Shown: in pieces, positions 1 through 6,269 of the stretch
Layout: each line of letters begins with the position of its first letter
Position numbering within the stretch: the first letter of the stretch is position 1
NCBI GenBank assembly: GCA_964418385.1
Contig: CAYQLH010000040.1
Location: 1-8,359, forward strand
Reading direction: 5' to 3'
Origin: RGIG2560 sp964418385
GTDB taxonomy: Bacteria > Patescibacteriota > Microgenomatia > UBA1400 > PJMF01
DNA length: 8,359 nucleotides
Program-made: the position numbers and the translations under genes
The notes under the pieces: generated by a model
Seen by the model: only the letters and a program-made list of their open reading frames with translations
What the model was told of the DNA's origin: nothing
Database searches by the model: none

Positions 1-27
1 GAAACCAATAGGTCAAGAAAGGAACAG

Positions 28-645
28 ATGACGAAAAGATCACAAGCTTTTACGCTCATTGAACTGATGGTGGTGGTCGCGATTATCGCTATTTTGGCGA
101 CCCTGTCAGTGGCGAACTTCTCTACCGCGATCCGGCGGACACGCAATACGCAGCGGGTCAACGATCTCAAAACCGTCTCGGATGCGCTTGAGGAATGCTA
201 CGATACGATGAATGGACGGTATGTTTTGAATGGTGGTGAGTATCAGAAAAATATAGGTGACAGTGCGTGGCAAAAGATTGAAAGAGGCAGTACGAGCGAT
301 TCTTCTAAAGGAACAAGTGCAACAGGACCCTTCAAGGTTGATAATAATTCTTGTTTAAATACCGACGTGACTCCACGTGTGGCTGGTTATCCCTATTATT
401 ATATTGTCCTTGATCAGACTGGTTCAAGTCCAGAAGCAACCACCGGTTATGCTTTGTGTGCACAGTTGGAGCCGGTGTCTGGTTGGGAGTCGGTTGGCAA
501 TACATCTGACTATACTGAGATTAAGCGCAATGAATCTAATCAAAATTATAGTTGGGTTGCAGGTGACCCTTGTGTAGCAGTAGAAAGCGATGAAGGTGGT
601 GAGAATGCTGGTACTTGTTACTACTGTGTCTTTAACAACCAGTAA
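28..645 (+). CDS. Type IV pilin-like / type II secretion pseudopilin-like protein
   Basis: A 205-residue prepilin-like protein, probably a subunit or minor component of a type IV pilus or pseudopilus at the cytoplasmic membrane. The class III leader is MTKRSQA followed by FTLIEL, so a prepilin peptidase would cut after Ala7 and leave Phe8 as residue 1 and Glu12 as the conserved Glu at mature position 5. Residues 8-28 form the hydrophobic N-terminal helix. The globular part has six cysteines (57, 109, 144, 182, 197, 200), including a CYYC pair near the C-terminus, which could form disulfides. The ATG at 28 is preceded by AAAGGAA at 18-24, a good but close ribosome binding site. The -1 residue is Ala, not the usual Gly. 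G+C counted by hand is about 53% over 61-240 and about 43% over 241-600, so the variable C-terminal half differs in base use. Family call is firm; the exact role (major pilin, minor pilin, competence pseudopilin) is not determinable. Confidence 0.88.
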   Translation: MTKRSQAFTLIELMVVVAIIAILATLSVANFSTAIRRTRNTQRVNDLKTVSDALEECYDTMNGRYVLNGGEYQKNIGDSAWQKIERGSTSDSSKGTSATGPFKVDNNSCLNTDVTPRVAGYPYYYIVLDQTGSSPEATTGYALCAQLEPVSGWESVGNTSDYTEIKRNESNQNYSWVAGDPCVAVESDEGGENAGTCYYCVFNNQ

Positions 646-664
646 TTGTTGAAAACATGCACGT

Positions 665-691
665 AAAACCCCGCTGCATGGCGGGGTTTTT
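665..691. terminator. Bidirectional intrinsic terminator between convergent genes
   Basis: A perfect 10-bp stem, AAAACCCCGC at 665-674 and GCGGGGTTTT at 681-690, encloses a 6-base loop (TGCATG). The plus strand continues to five T residues (687-691), and the minus strand reads GCGGGGTTTT. It lies 20 bases after the pilin stop and about 75 bases after the stop of the minus-strand beta-helix gene, so it can end both convergent transcripts. The G+C-rich core with T runs on both sides is the classical Rho-independent form. Confidence 0.85.
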
Positions 692-765
692 GGTGGGGCG
701 AAATCTAGTTGAGCGCACTTTCTCGCTTTTTCAGGTGGAGCCACAACAATAATAATCAACTTAAA

Positions 766-2847
766 TTAGCGCTCGCGTCTTCCCTGCCCTGCTGGACGAC
801 GCTGACCAGAACGGCTTGCACCAGGCATGTCTGGTGGCGTAAAATCACCATTCGCGCCGCCAGGGCCCGAACCGCTGCCAAAACCGTGAGATTCGCCATT
901 GGTGATCGCGGAAAGCGTGATGGATTGTTCTTGCGAACCAGCGATAACGGTATACGTATGCCCGCCCTGCAGTTGGGGGCTGGAAAAAACGACGCTGTTG
1001 CCGGATTTGGTGAAAGTATACGTGTAAACGCGACTCTTGTCGTCGCTATCAACAATAGTGAGCTGCTCACCAGGCTGATAAGTGGTGTCAAAAGTAGTCG
1101 CCAGTGAATACTGCGTGGAATTGCTAGAAAAGGTTTCCGCCATACCAGAAGCGCCGAGCGCTAAAACGGTACCACCATGGATGGCGAGATCACCACCACT
1201 TTCCGCACCGGAGTCAAGCGCCCCATTGCCGGCATTGGTGGGGCCATTGACGATAATGTCACCACCGTTGATGATTAAATCGCCATTGGAGTCAAGACCG
1301 TCGCCAGCGGCATCGATACGCAAGGTACCGCCATCAATTTGTAAGCGCGCCAATGTCTCGTCGTTTTCAGTTTCGGTATTGCTGCTGGTAGCGTTTGCCT
1401 GCCAGGGTCCAAAATTGCTCTCCCCTCCCCCAGCGTTGAAACCATCGTCTGAGGCCACAAGTGTGACCGTGCCTGAGCGCACGTAAATTTCGTGCGCTTC
1501 CGCGCCCTCGTATGAAGCCAAAATGTTGATTTGCGGCTCACCTTCGATAGTGAGGACATTGTCGGCGTGGAGTGCATCGTCGCCGGTGGAGAGAGTCAAC
1601 TGCCCGCCAGTGATCGTTAAAGTGTCGTCAGCGTGAAGCGCATCGTCGGCGCAATCAAGTGTAAAAGTGCCCGCGGTAATAGTAAGATTGGCACCAGCCT
1701 TGATACCTTTGGCGCTCGCGCTAGCTGTAGCCTCGCTGGCAGCGTTGTCAGCAAGTTCTGGAGGTCGCATAGGCTGACCGTCCATGTCTGGTGGAGCGAA
1801 ATTTGTCTCACCAGGAAAATCTGGTGGTGCAAAATTACCGTCGCTGCCAAAATCAGGCGGCATCATGAAACTCATATCCGGCTGAGTGCTGTTTGACGCG
1901 CGATTATCGTCACGCGCTGAGCCTGGCGGCAGAGTGCCAAAGCCAAACTCCTCAGTGTGTTTTTTGGTAGTAGCCAAGTGCCCGTCGGCGGTGACAATGT
2001 TGAATGTGCCACCGGCGATAGTAAGATCGGTCGCAGCTTGAATGCCGTCGTTGTCCGCAGAGAGTTGGAAATCGCCATCACGGATAACGATGTAGCCTTT
2101 GCCAGACTTGTCGGTGCGATTGGCTTTAATGGCATCACTGCCTGCATCCAGTTGGAAAGTGCCACCGGCAATGCGGACAGAGTCTTTGCCCAGAATTGCG
2201 GTCTTGTCGGCACTAATGACATATGTACCAGCGGTGATGACAAGATCATCGGTGCTTTTGAGACCATGACCACCTCGAGCAGTAATGGTAAGACTGCCTG
2301 AGCCATTGCAAGAAAGATCACTGCGAGCAAAAATGGCCGCATCTGTATCTTTAGAAATTGCGATTTCGCCATCTAAATTTGCACTTTCGATAACATTTTG
2401 TGAACTACCAGCTAAAGTCAAAAAGACTTTGTCAGCGCTTTCAACAACAAGCGCGGGCAAATTGGCATGTGTCAGCGTGACACCGTCGAGTACGAGTTGC
2501 ACTTTGGCATCCTTGGCATCAACAATGATTTGTCTATTGGTGAGACTGCCGGTGAGGTGATAAGTGGCTTTGGTAGTCAGATAAAGATTGCCATCAAGCA
2601 CGTAAGCGGTATCAGTATTGGCGAGTTGGTCAAGTGCGTCCAAGTTGATGTCAATCGCGCGCGCCGGATCCCAACTGTCGTCAAGATCGCGCGCCGAAAA
2701 AGTACCATCGGCATCGGCGCGGGAGTCAGAAATATTGGTGACCACGCTTAAACGTCCAGCGCGCACCAAAAGCAAAGCACCCACCACGGCAGCTGCGACT
2801 GCCAACAGACAGATAAGATCGGTGTAGCGCGAATGGCTCCAATTCAT
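766..2847 (-). CDS. Exported Cthe_2159-type carbohydrate-binding beta-helix protein
   Basis: A 693-residue protein with an N-terminal membrane segment (residues 11-30, LICLLAVAAAVVGALLLVRA) acting as signal peptide or anchor; there is no lipobox or LPXTG motif. Residues about 85-290 and 380-570 are built of short repeated coils such as LTIxGGTFxL and acidic [SG]DDALHAD-like turns (for example 400-407 and 422-429), typical of the right-handed beta-helix family Cthe_2159 (PF14262), whose founding member binds plant cell-wall polysaccharides. The acidic turns could bind calcium. Residues 571-649 look like a small C-terminal beta domain. A low-complexity stretch (291-379) with PPD[FM] repeats interrupts the helix, and a Gly/Pro/Arg-rich tail (653-693) repeats the PPDM motif. 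The ATG at 2847 has AAAGG six bases upstream, and the gene starts 13 bases after the DUF4956 stop. It is last in a three-gene operon. The ligand is unknown; cell-surface glycan binding is inferred from the family. Confidence 0.85.
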   Translation of the reverse strand: MNWSHSRYTDLICLLAVAAAVVGALLLVRAGRLSVVTNISDSRADADGTFSARDLDDSWDPARAIDINLDALDQLANTDTAYVLDGNLYLTTKATYHLTGSLTNRQIIVDAKDAKVQLVLDGVTLTHANLPALVVESADKVFLTLAGSSQNVIESANLDGEIAISKDTDAAIFARSDLSCNGSGSLTITARGGHGLKSTDDLVITAGTYVISADKTAILGKDSVRIAGGTFQLDAGSDAIKANRTDKSGKGYIVIRDGDFQLSADNDGIQAATDLTIAGGTFNIVTADGHLATTKKHTEEFGFGTLPPGSARDDNRASNSTQPDMSFMMPPDFGSDGNFAPPDFPGETNFAPPDMDGQPMRPPELADNAASEATASASAKGIKAGANLTITAGTFTLDCADDALHADDTLTITGGQLTLSTGDDALHADNVLTIEGEPQINILASYEGAEAHEIYVRSGTVTLVASDDGFNAGGGESNFGPWQANATSSNTETENDETLARLQIDGGTLRIDAAGDGLDSNGDLIINGGDIIVNGPTNAGNGALDSGAESGGDLAIHGGTVLALGASGMAETFSSNSTQYSLATTFDTTYQPGEQLTIVDSDDKSRVYTYTFTKSGNSVVFSSPQLQGGHTYTVIAGSQEQSITLSAITNGESHGFGSGSGPGGANGDFTPPDMPGASRSGQRRPAGQGRRER
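1753..1860 (-). repeat. PPD[FM] repeat segment in the beta-helix gene (coding)
   Basis: Residues 330-365 of the encoded protein contain about three and a half units of an 11-residue repeat: PPDFGSDGNFA, PPDFPGETNFA, PPDMDGQPMR, then PPEL. The starts fall at residues 330, 341, 352 and 362. A degenerate PDM precedes it at 323-325, and GDFTPPDMPG recurs at residues 668-677 (DNA about 817-846). The segment is Pro/Asp/Met/Phe-rich, lacks the beta-coil pattern on both sides, and probably forms an extended loop leaving the helix. Many Cthe_2159 proteins carry Gly/Met/Pro-rich inserts at a comparable place, to my recollection. Confidence 0.7.
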
Positions 2848-2860
2848 ACAAAACCTTTGC

Positions 2861-3529
2861 TTACATGTAATCGCCGTTATAGCTGACCAGGAGTGCCGAA
2901 GTCACGCCACCAATGTCGTTGAGACGGTCCACCACGCTTGCGATTTCGTCCTTGAGGCGCACTTCGTAAGTCAATTCAATTTGCCCTTGACGGACGGTCT
3001 TGCTTTTGAGCACGCAACGCTGGGTTTGCTGATTTAAAAGATCGACCGCCTGCTTTTCCGCTGTCTCGCTGGTACAGGCAATAATGGCGATATACGGCTT
3101 GACGTCAATTTTGTGATTGGCAAAAAGGATTAGCACGATGCCGATAGCCAGGTCGCCAAAAACCGCCAACGGGACAAGACCAGCCGCAATGACGATGCCT
3201 GTCGCCAACGCCCAGAAAAGAAAAGCGACGTCTAACGGCTCTTTAATCGCAGTGCGGAAACGAATAATAGATAAAGCGCCCACCATGCCGAGTGATAAGA
3301 CAACGTTGGAGGTGACAGCCAAGATAACCAGCGCTGCTACCATCGTCAAGGCAATCAGAGTAACGCCGAAACTGGTGGAGTACATTACGCCTTGATAAGT
3401 TTTTTTGTAAACGTAAAAAATGTAGACGCCCATAGCAAAAGAGAGCGCAAGCGCTAGTACCATGTCCAGTGGTTGCACCGCTGTCGCGTTGCTCACTAGG
3501 TTGGATTGTAAAATATCAGCCAAAGTCAT
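2861..3529 (-). CDS. DUF4956 multi-spanning membrane protein
   Basis: A membrane protein of about 222 residues matching the DUF4956 family (PF16316), whose biochemical role is not known. Numbered from the upstream GTG at 3535, hydrophobic segments lie near residues 23-43, 56-76, 78-91, 103-121 and 123-139. The conserved core MVGALSIIRFRTAIKEP (84-100), followed by DVAFLFWALATGI, sits between the third and fourth segments and is the family hallmark. The soluble C-terminus (about 146-224), with alternating strands and helices and an IGGV turn, resembles a small ACT-like cytoplasmic domain; that likeness is an impression. I prefer ATG at 3529, because the AAAGTGA just upstream can pair with 16S rRNA. 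A GTG at 3535 is in frame, adds two residues, and has no ribosome binding site of its own. It lies 21 bases after the VTC gene and 13 before the beta-helix gene. DUF4956 genes are commonly found beside VTC-domain genes, which supports a joint role. Confidence 0.88.
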   Translation of the reverse strand: MTLADILQSNLVSNATAVQPLDMVLALALSFAMGVYIFYVYKKTYQGVMYSTSFGVTLIALTMVAALVILAVTSNVVLSLGMVGALSIIRFRTAIKEPLDVAFLFWALATGIVIAAGLVPLAVFGDLAIGIVLILFANHKIDVKPYIAIIACTSETAEKQAVDLLNQQTQRCVLKSKTVRQGQIELTYEVRLKDEIASVVDRLNDIGGVTSALLVSYNGDYM

Positions 3530-3550
3530 ATTCACTTTCTATTTTTTAAT

Positions 3551-4243
3551 TTACATATAGAGTCGACACTGAGCATACTTGGAAAAAGCGCTGACTTGGC
3601 GACCGCCGTCAAGTTGCACAATATCGCGAATAATATCTGGCAAAAAACTACTCCATTTAACTTCAAGAATATCTGGGGTGTCTGGCGGAGCGACAGTGGG
3701 ACAATCCGCATCAAATGCCTGGGTACAGTTGACACCAGTACGCAGATCGTAATCAAGCGTAATCCTGACCTGGCCAGCGGGATATGTGTAGGCTTCGCGA
3801 GTGTAATCAACGATCGTTTTGGGCCGCAAACCATGGGTGTGCATTTTGGCGTGCAATTCGCGGATCAGTGCCTGGTCAGAAATCGCCATCCAGGCGGTAT
3901 CGCCGTCCACTATTGCTTGAGCCTGTGCAAGCGTCAAGACGGCTTTATCCTTTTTACCCACAGTGTCACGTTTGGTCTTTTTTTCGAGATGAATTAAAGA
4001 CGTGTCATGGTTATAGTAGCGAATCCGAAATTTTTCGCGAAAATTAACGCCGTCAAGTTTTTCGCGCAAAACGTGATCTTCTGGCGAGTCAAAGTAAAGA
4101 CTGCGGATGAAATAAAGTCCGTGGTCGCCAACCGCGTAGCGATCAGTTTGAGCAATCAGTGATAAACGCGTCCGCAATGCCAGCAAATCAGCCCGACTGA
4201 CGGCGATTTTCCATTCATGGCGAAGTCCCTTTTCTTCCATCAT
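3551..4243 (-). CDS. VTC-domain polyphosphate polymerase-like protein
   Basis: A 230-residue soluble protein of the VTC family (PF09359). In yeast Vtc4 this fold is a tunnel that makes polyphosphate from ATP with Mn2+. Basic tunnel motifs are visible in order: RHEWKI (8-13), RSLYFD (47-52), FREKFRIRYY (68-77; Arg69, Lys71, Arg73, Arg75), HLEKKTK (85-91), TREAY (148-152), RITLDYD (160-166), the metal-ligand motif ILEVKW with Glu194 and Lys196, and SAFSKY (218-223). All expected charged positions appear present, so an active enzyme is plausible. No SPX domain or membrane segment is present, so it is the catalytic domain alone, as usual in bacteria. It is first in an operon with DUF4956 and the beta-helix protein. 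The start has two consecutive ATGs (4243 and 4240) and no Shine-Dalgarno; a -10 box lies ten bases upstream, suggesting a nearly leaderless mRNA. Polyphosphate synthesis is inferred from the family; a different product is possible. Confidence 0.88.
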   Translation of the reverse strand: MMEEKGLRHEWKIAVSRADLLALRTRLSLIAQTDRYAVGDHGLYFIRSLYFDSPEDHVLREKLDGVNFREKFRIRYYNHDTSLIHLEKKTKRDTVGKKDKAVLTLAQAQAIVDGDTAWMAISDQALIRELHAKMHTHGLRPKTIVDYTREAYTYPAGQVRITLDYDLRTGVNCTQAFDADCPTVAPPDTPDILEVKWSSFLPDIIRDIVQLDGGRQVSAFSKYAQCRLYM

Positions 4244-4253
4244 CTTGTGGAGT

Positions 4254-4264
4254 ATTATACCACA
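4254..4264 (-). promoter_or_regulatory. Extended -10 promoter of the VTC operon
   Basis: On the minus strand this reads TGTGGTATAAT, a perfect TATAAT preceded by TGG, which fits the TGn extended -10 element. A TTGGCA -35-like hexamer lies 20 bases upstream (4280-4285), somewhat far, but extended -10 promoters need little -35 help. The last T of the box is at 4254, predicting a start near 4246-4247, only 3-4 bases before the first ATG. Confidence 0.65.
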
Positions 4265-4292
4265 GCTAAGTTAAAAAATTGCCAAAATGCGA

Positions 4293-4302
4293 TGCAATTG
4301 CA
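4293..4302. promoter_or_regulatory. 10-bp palindrome between divergent promoters, possible operator
   Basis: TGCAATTGCA is a perfect 10-bp palindrome lying in the middle of the divergent spacer, about 30 bases from each -10 box. A site there could serve one regulator controlling both directions. There is no other evidence, and a 10-bp AT-rich palindrome can arise by chance. Confidence 0.3.
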
Positions 4303-4321
4303 ACTCGTATAAACGCCAATT

Positions 4322-4332
4322 TGTGGTATAAT
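4322..4332 (+). promoter_or_regulatory. Extended -10 promoter of the PF04020 gene
   Basis: TGTGGTATAAT is identical to the element facing the VTC operon, in opposite orientation. TATAAT spans 4327-4332 with a TGG extension, and no convincing -35 hexamer is seen at 16-18 bases. Seven bases (4333-4339) separate the box from ATG at 4340, so transcription should start on or next to that codon. The upstream in-frame ATG at 4331 overlaps the -10 box and cannot be used from this promoter. Confidence 0.7.
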
Positions 4333-4339
4333 GTGTTTC

Positions 4340-4750
4340 ATGATCAATAGTTTTATACGTAATTATTTTGTTATCGGAGTGGTGCTTTTTATCGTCACCT
4401 GGATTATGCCCAATGTCAGTTTGGGTTATGAAGTGGGAAGATCTTTTGATCCCGGTAGCTTTGTGGATCATTTGCCGGCGCTTTTAGTGACAGCGTTGGT
4501 GCTCACGTTGCTTTCCATGATTGCGCGTCCGGTGTTGCAGCTGCTCTCGGCGCCGATTAATTTTGTCACTTTGGGCGCATTTAATATTGTCATCAATGTC
4601 TTTTTGTTTTGGTTGGCGGCAAACTTGGTAGACGGATTTAGCATTGGTACGCTGACACTTGGTGGAACTCACTTGAACGCGTTTTTTTCTTACGCGGTAG
4701 TGGCGATTGTCTTTGGACTGGTGCAAGGACTTTTGGCGCTGATTTTTTAA
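4340..4750 (+). CDS. Four-helix membrane protein, PF04020 (YvlD/phage-holin-like) family
   Basis: A 136-residue integral membrane protein with four hydrophobic segments: about residues 8-24, 45-62, 77-97 and 115-135, counted from ATG 4340. The central signature RPVLQLLSAPINFVTLGAFN, running on into a third helix ending in LVDGF, is typical of PF04020, annotated as a superfamily IV phage holin but usually a chromosomal membrane protein of unknown role (YvlD in Bacillus is linked to envelope stress). No endolysin or phage genes are nearby, so a lytic role is unlikely. ATG 4340 is preferred over ATG 4331 because the latter lies inside the -10 box. There is no Shine-Dalgarno, consistent with a leaderless transcript. 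It is divergent from the VTC operon and shares its promoter element, so co-regulation is possible. Confidence 0.82.
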   Translation: MINSFIRNYFVIGVVLFIVTWIMPNVSLGYEVGRSFDPGSFVDHLPALLVTALVLTLLSMIARPVLQLLSAPINFVTLGAFNIVINVFLFWLAANLVDGFSIGTLTLGGTHLNAFFSYAVVAIVFGLVQGLLALIF

Positions 4751-4896
4751 AATCAACAGAGGTGATATCAACTAATTCTAGTCGAATTAATTTGCAATGT
4801 GAACACCGATTTTGTCAAGAGAAATGAGGTGTCACAGGAGCTTTGTGGCCAACACAAAATAAAAGTTTGTAAAAATTTGTTCACGTTTTCGCCTGG

Positions 4897-4922
4897 ATTT
4901 GTTAAACAAATGTTTAACAAAT
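4897..4922. repeat. 12-bp inverted repeat after the map gene
   Basis: ATTTGTTAAACA at 4897-4908 and TGTTTAACAAAT at 4911-4922 are perfect reverse complements separated by AA. It begins eight bases beyond the map stop codon (minus strand). As RNA it can form about a 10-bp A/U-rich hairpin with a 6-base loop, but no T run follows on either strand, so it is a poor terminator. It could be a protein-binding site or a 3' mRNA-stabilising hairpin. The rest of 4751-4930 shows only short A/T-rich inverted repeats (4773-4789, 4842-4858) and no gene. Confidence 0.6.
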
Positions 4923-4930
4923 GTGTATCA

Positions 4931-5674
4931 TTACGTTAACACTTCAGGGCCATCGGGAGTAATTAAAATCGTATTTTCAAACAAAGCTGTCAGACTGCCA
5001 TCTTTGGTTTCGTAAGTCCAACCGTCAGCTGCTTCTTGCAAATCACAACAACCCTGAGCGTACATCACCTCCACCGCGAGCGTGTCACCAACGTGCAGCA
5101 CGTACTGACGGTCGCGCTTGTCTGTCACGCACGGGATATACGGATCTTCGTGCAACTGGCGACCGATATAGTGACCAGTCAGCTGCCAAGTGGGATCAAA
5201 ACCAGCACGGACAATGGACTTTTCAATTTGGTGCGAAATGTCGTAAACTGTTTTCCCCGCGCGGGCAGCGTGAATCGCTTTTTCAAGTGCCTTTTCGCCC
5301 GCATGCAAAAAATAGCGAGTGGCGTCGTCCGTGTCGCCCACCAAAAAACTGATGCTAGTATCTAAATTCCACCCCTGCCACAAAAGCCCCAAGTCAATCG
5401 AAATTAAATCGCCGTTTTCTACAAAAACGTCATCACGCGGGATACCGTGAACAATGCCCTCGTTTTTGTTGATGCAAGTGGCCCAATGATAGCCGGGAAC
5501 TTTGTCAAAATTGGAATCCGCGCCGCAAGCGTGAATCAGGCGCATCGCCTCTTTTTCAATTTCCATAAAAGAGCGACCCACGGTGGAAAATTTTTCCAGC
5601 TCGTGCTTGATCGCGCGTAAGTGCCGCCCGCCTTCGCGCATCGCTACCGCTTTATCTGGATTGATGTCTGCCAT
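4931..5674 (-). CDS. map: Methionine aminopeptidase, type I
   Basis: Removes the N-terminal methionine from nascent cytosolic proteins. The 247-residue protein has the full pita-bread metal site: Asp94 (SIDLG), Asp105 (NLDTS), His168 (TGHYIG), Glu202 (AVEVM) and Glu233 (LFENT), plus the substrate-contacting His76 (VHGIP) and His175 (LHEDP). Length matches bacterial type I enzymes without N-terminal extension. Two family positions differ: Val203 replaces the usual Pro of the EPM motif, and Asn234 replaces the His of EHT. A short insertion, QGCCDLQEAADGW, follows the fourth ligand. The start abuts the adk stop with no gap, and AAGGG seven bases upstream inside adk serves as ribosome binding site, so the two are probably translationally coupled. 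It is last in the secY-adk-map operon. Confidence 0.95.
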   Translation of the reverse strand: MADINPDKAVAMREGGRHLRAIKHELEKFSTVGRSFMEIEKEAMRLIHACGADSNFDKVPGYHWATCINKNEGIVHGIPRDDVFVENGDLISIDLGLLWQGWNLDTSISFLVGDTDDATRYFLHAGEKALEKAIHAARAGKTVYDISHQIEKSIVRAGFDPTWQLTGHYIGRQLHEDPYIPCVTDKRDRQYVLHVGDTLAVEVMYAQGCCDLQEAADGWTYETKDGSLTALFENTILITPDGPEVLT

Positions 5675-6226
5675 TTATTTGCCCTTCTTTTCCAGTCCGA
5701 GTTTGGCGACAATATCGTCAAAAACCTTCACTACTTCTTGCTCACCGTCGATGCGAATGAGTTTTTTTTGAGCTTCATAATACGAAAGGACTGGCATCGT
5801 CCATTCGTGGAAAAGCTCAATCCGTTTGCGAATGGCGAGCAAGGTTTCGTCTTCGCGATTGTCGAGGCGCCCCGAAATGCGCCAAAGTGCTTCTTTGTCC
5901 GAAACATCAAGGAAAATCACTTTTTCCACGCTGTCTTTGAAAGCTTCGGCTTGCACCACCGTACGCGGGAAACCGTCGAGGATGTAGCCATTTTGGTATT
6001 CCGGCTTTTGCAAGTATTCGAGGACAATTTTCAGCGTCATATCGTCGGGCACTAAACCGCCAGAATTGATGGTTTCTTTAAGCCACCGGCCCGTGGGAGT
6101 TTTTTCTTGTGCCATTTGACGGAAAATATGACCGGAAGAAAGATACGGGATGCACAACTTTTCCGAAAGCAAATTACCTTGAGTGGATTTGCCAGCACCT
6201 TGAATACCCACAAGTACGATACGCAT
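5675..6226 (-). CDS. adk: Adenylate kinase, short form without LID insertion
   Basis: Interconverts ATP + AMP and two ADP in the cytosol. The 183-residue protein has the P-loop GIQGAGKST (7-15), the AMP-binding SSGHIFR (31-36 region, Arg36), DGFPRT (84-89, Arg88), and the arginines of GRLDNREDE (119-127) and RKRIE (133-137). Between Arg120 and the ETLLAIRKR helix there is only a short loop where the usual bacterial enzyme (about 214 residues) has a LID of about 30 residues, often zinc-binding, so this is the short type. The usual STGD motif reads SSGH, with His33 at the usual Asp position. AAAGG six bases before the ATG gives a good ribosome binding site, 43 bases after secY. UMP/CMP kinases share the short form, but position between secY and map favours adenylate kinase. 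Confidence 0.92.
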   Translation of the reverse strand: MRIVLVGIQGAGKSTQGNLLSEKLCIPYLSSGHIFRQMAQEKTPTGRWLKETINSGGLVPDDMTLKIVLEYLQKPEYQNGYILDGFPRTVVQAEAFKDSVEKVIFLDVSDKEALWRISGRLDNREDETLLAIRKRIELFHEWTMPVLSYYEAQKKLIRIDGEQEVVKVFDDIVAKLGLEKKGK

Positions 6227-6269
6227 ACGTTGCCTTTACAATATATTTCTATTCACGCTGAAATAACGA

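Noticed and set aside
712..731. AGCG/CGCT hairpin followed by T residues as a second terminator
   Set aside because: The stem is four base pairs and the strong hairpin at 665-691 already accounts for termination.
709..2827. Many plus-strand open frames of 60-130 codons opposite the beta-helix gene
   Set aside because: They are antisense shadows of a long, compositionally biased repetitive gene. They overlap each other, lack ribosome binding sites, and resemble no family.
4254..4332. 79-bp element with 11-bp terminal inverted repeats, resembling a miniature transposon
   Set aside because: Both repeats coincide with well-placed extended -10 boxes of divergent genes, and no target-site duplication is visible; promoters explain it better.
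4340..4750. Prophage holin
   Set aside because: The family name is misleading: no endolysin, integrase or structural phage gene is present, and the gene has a housekeeping-type promoter beside an envelope operon.
4758..4862. AGAGGTGA Shine-Dalgarno-like site and a 12-codon frame (ATG at 4824) after the PF04020 gene
   Set aside because: No start codon lies at a suitable distance from the AGAGGTGA, and the tiny frame has no coding support.
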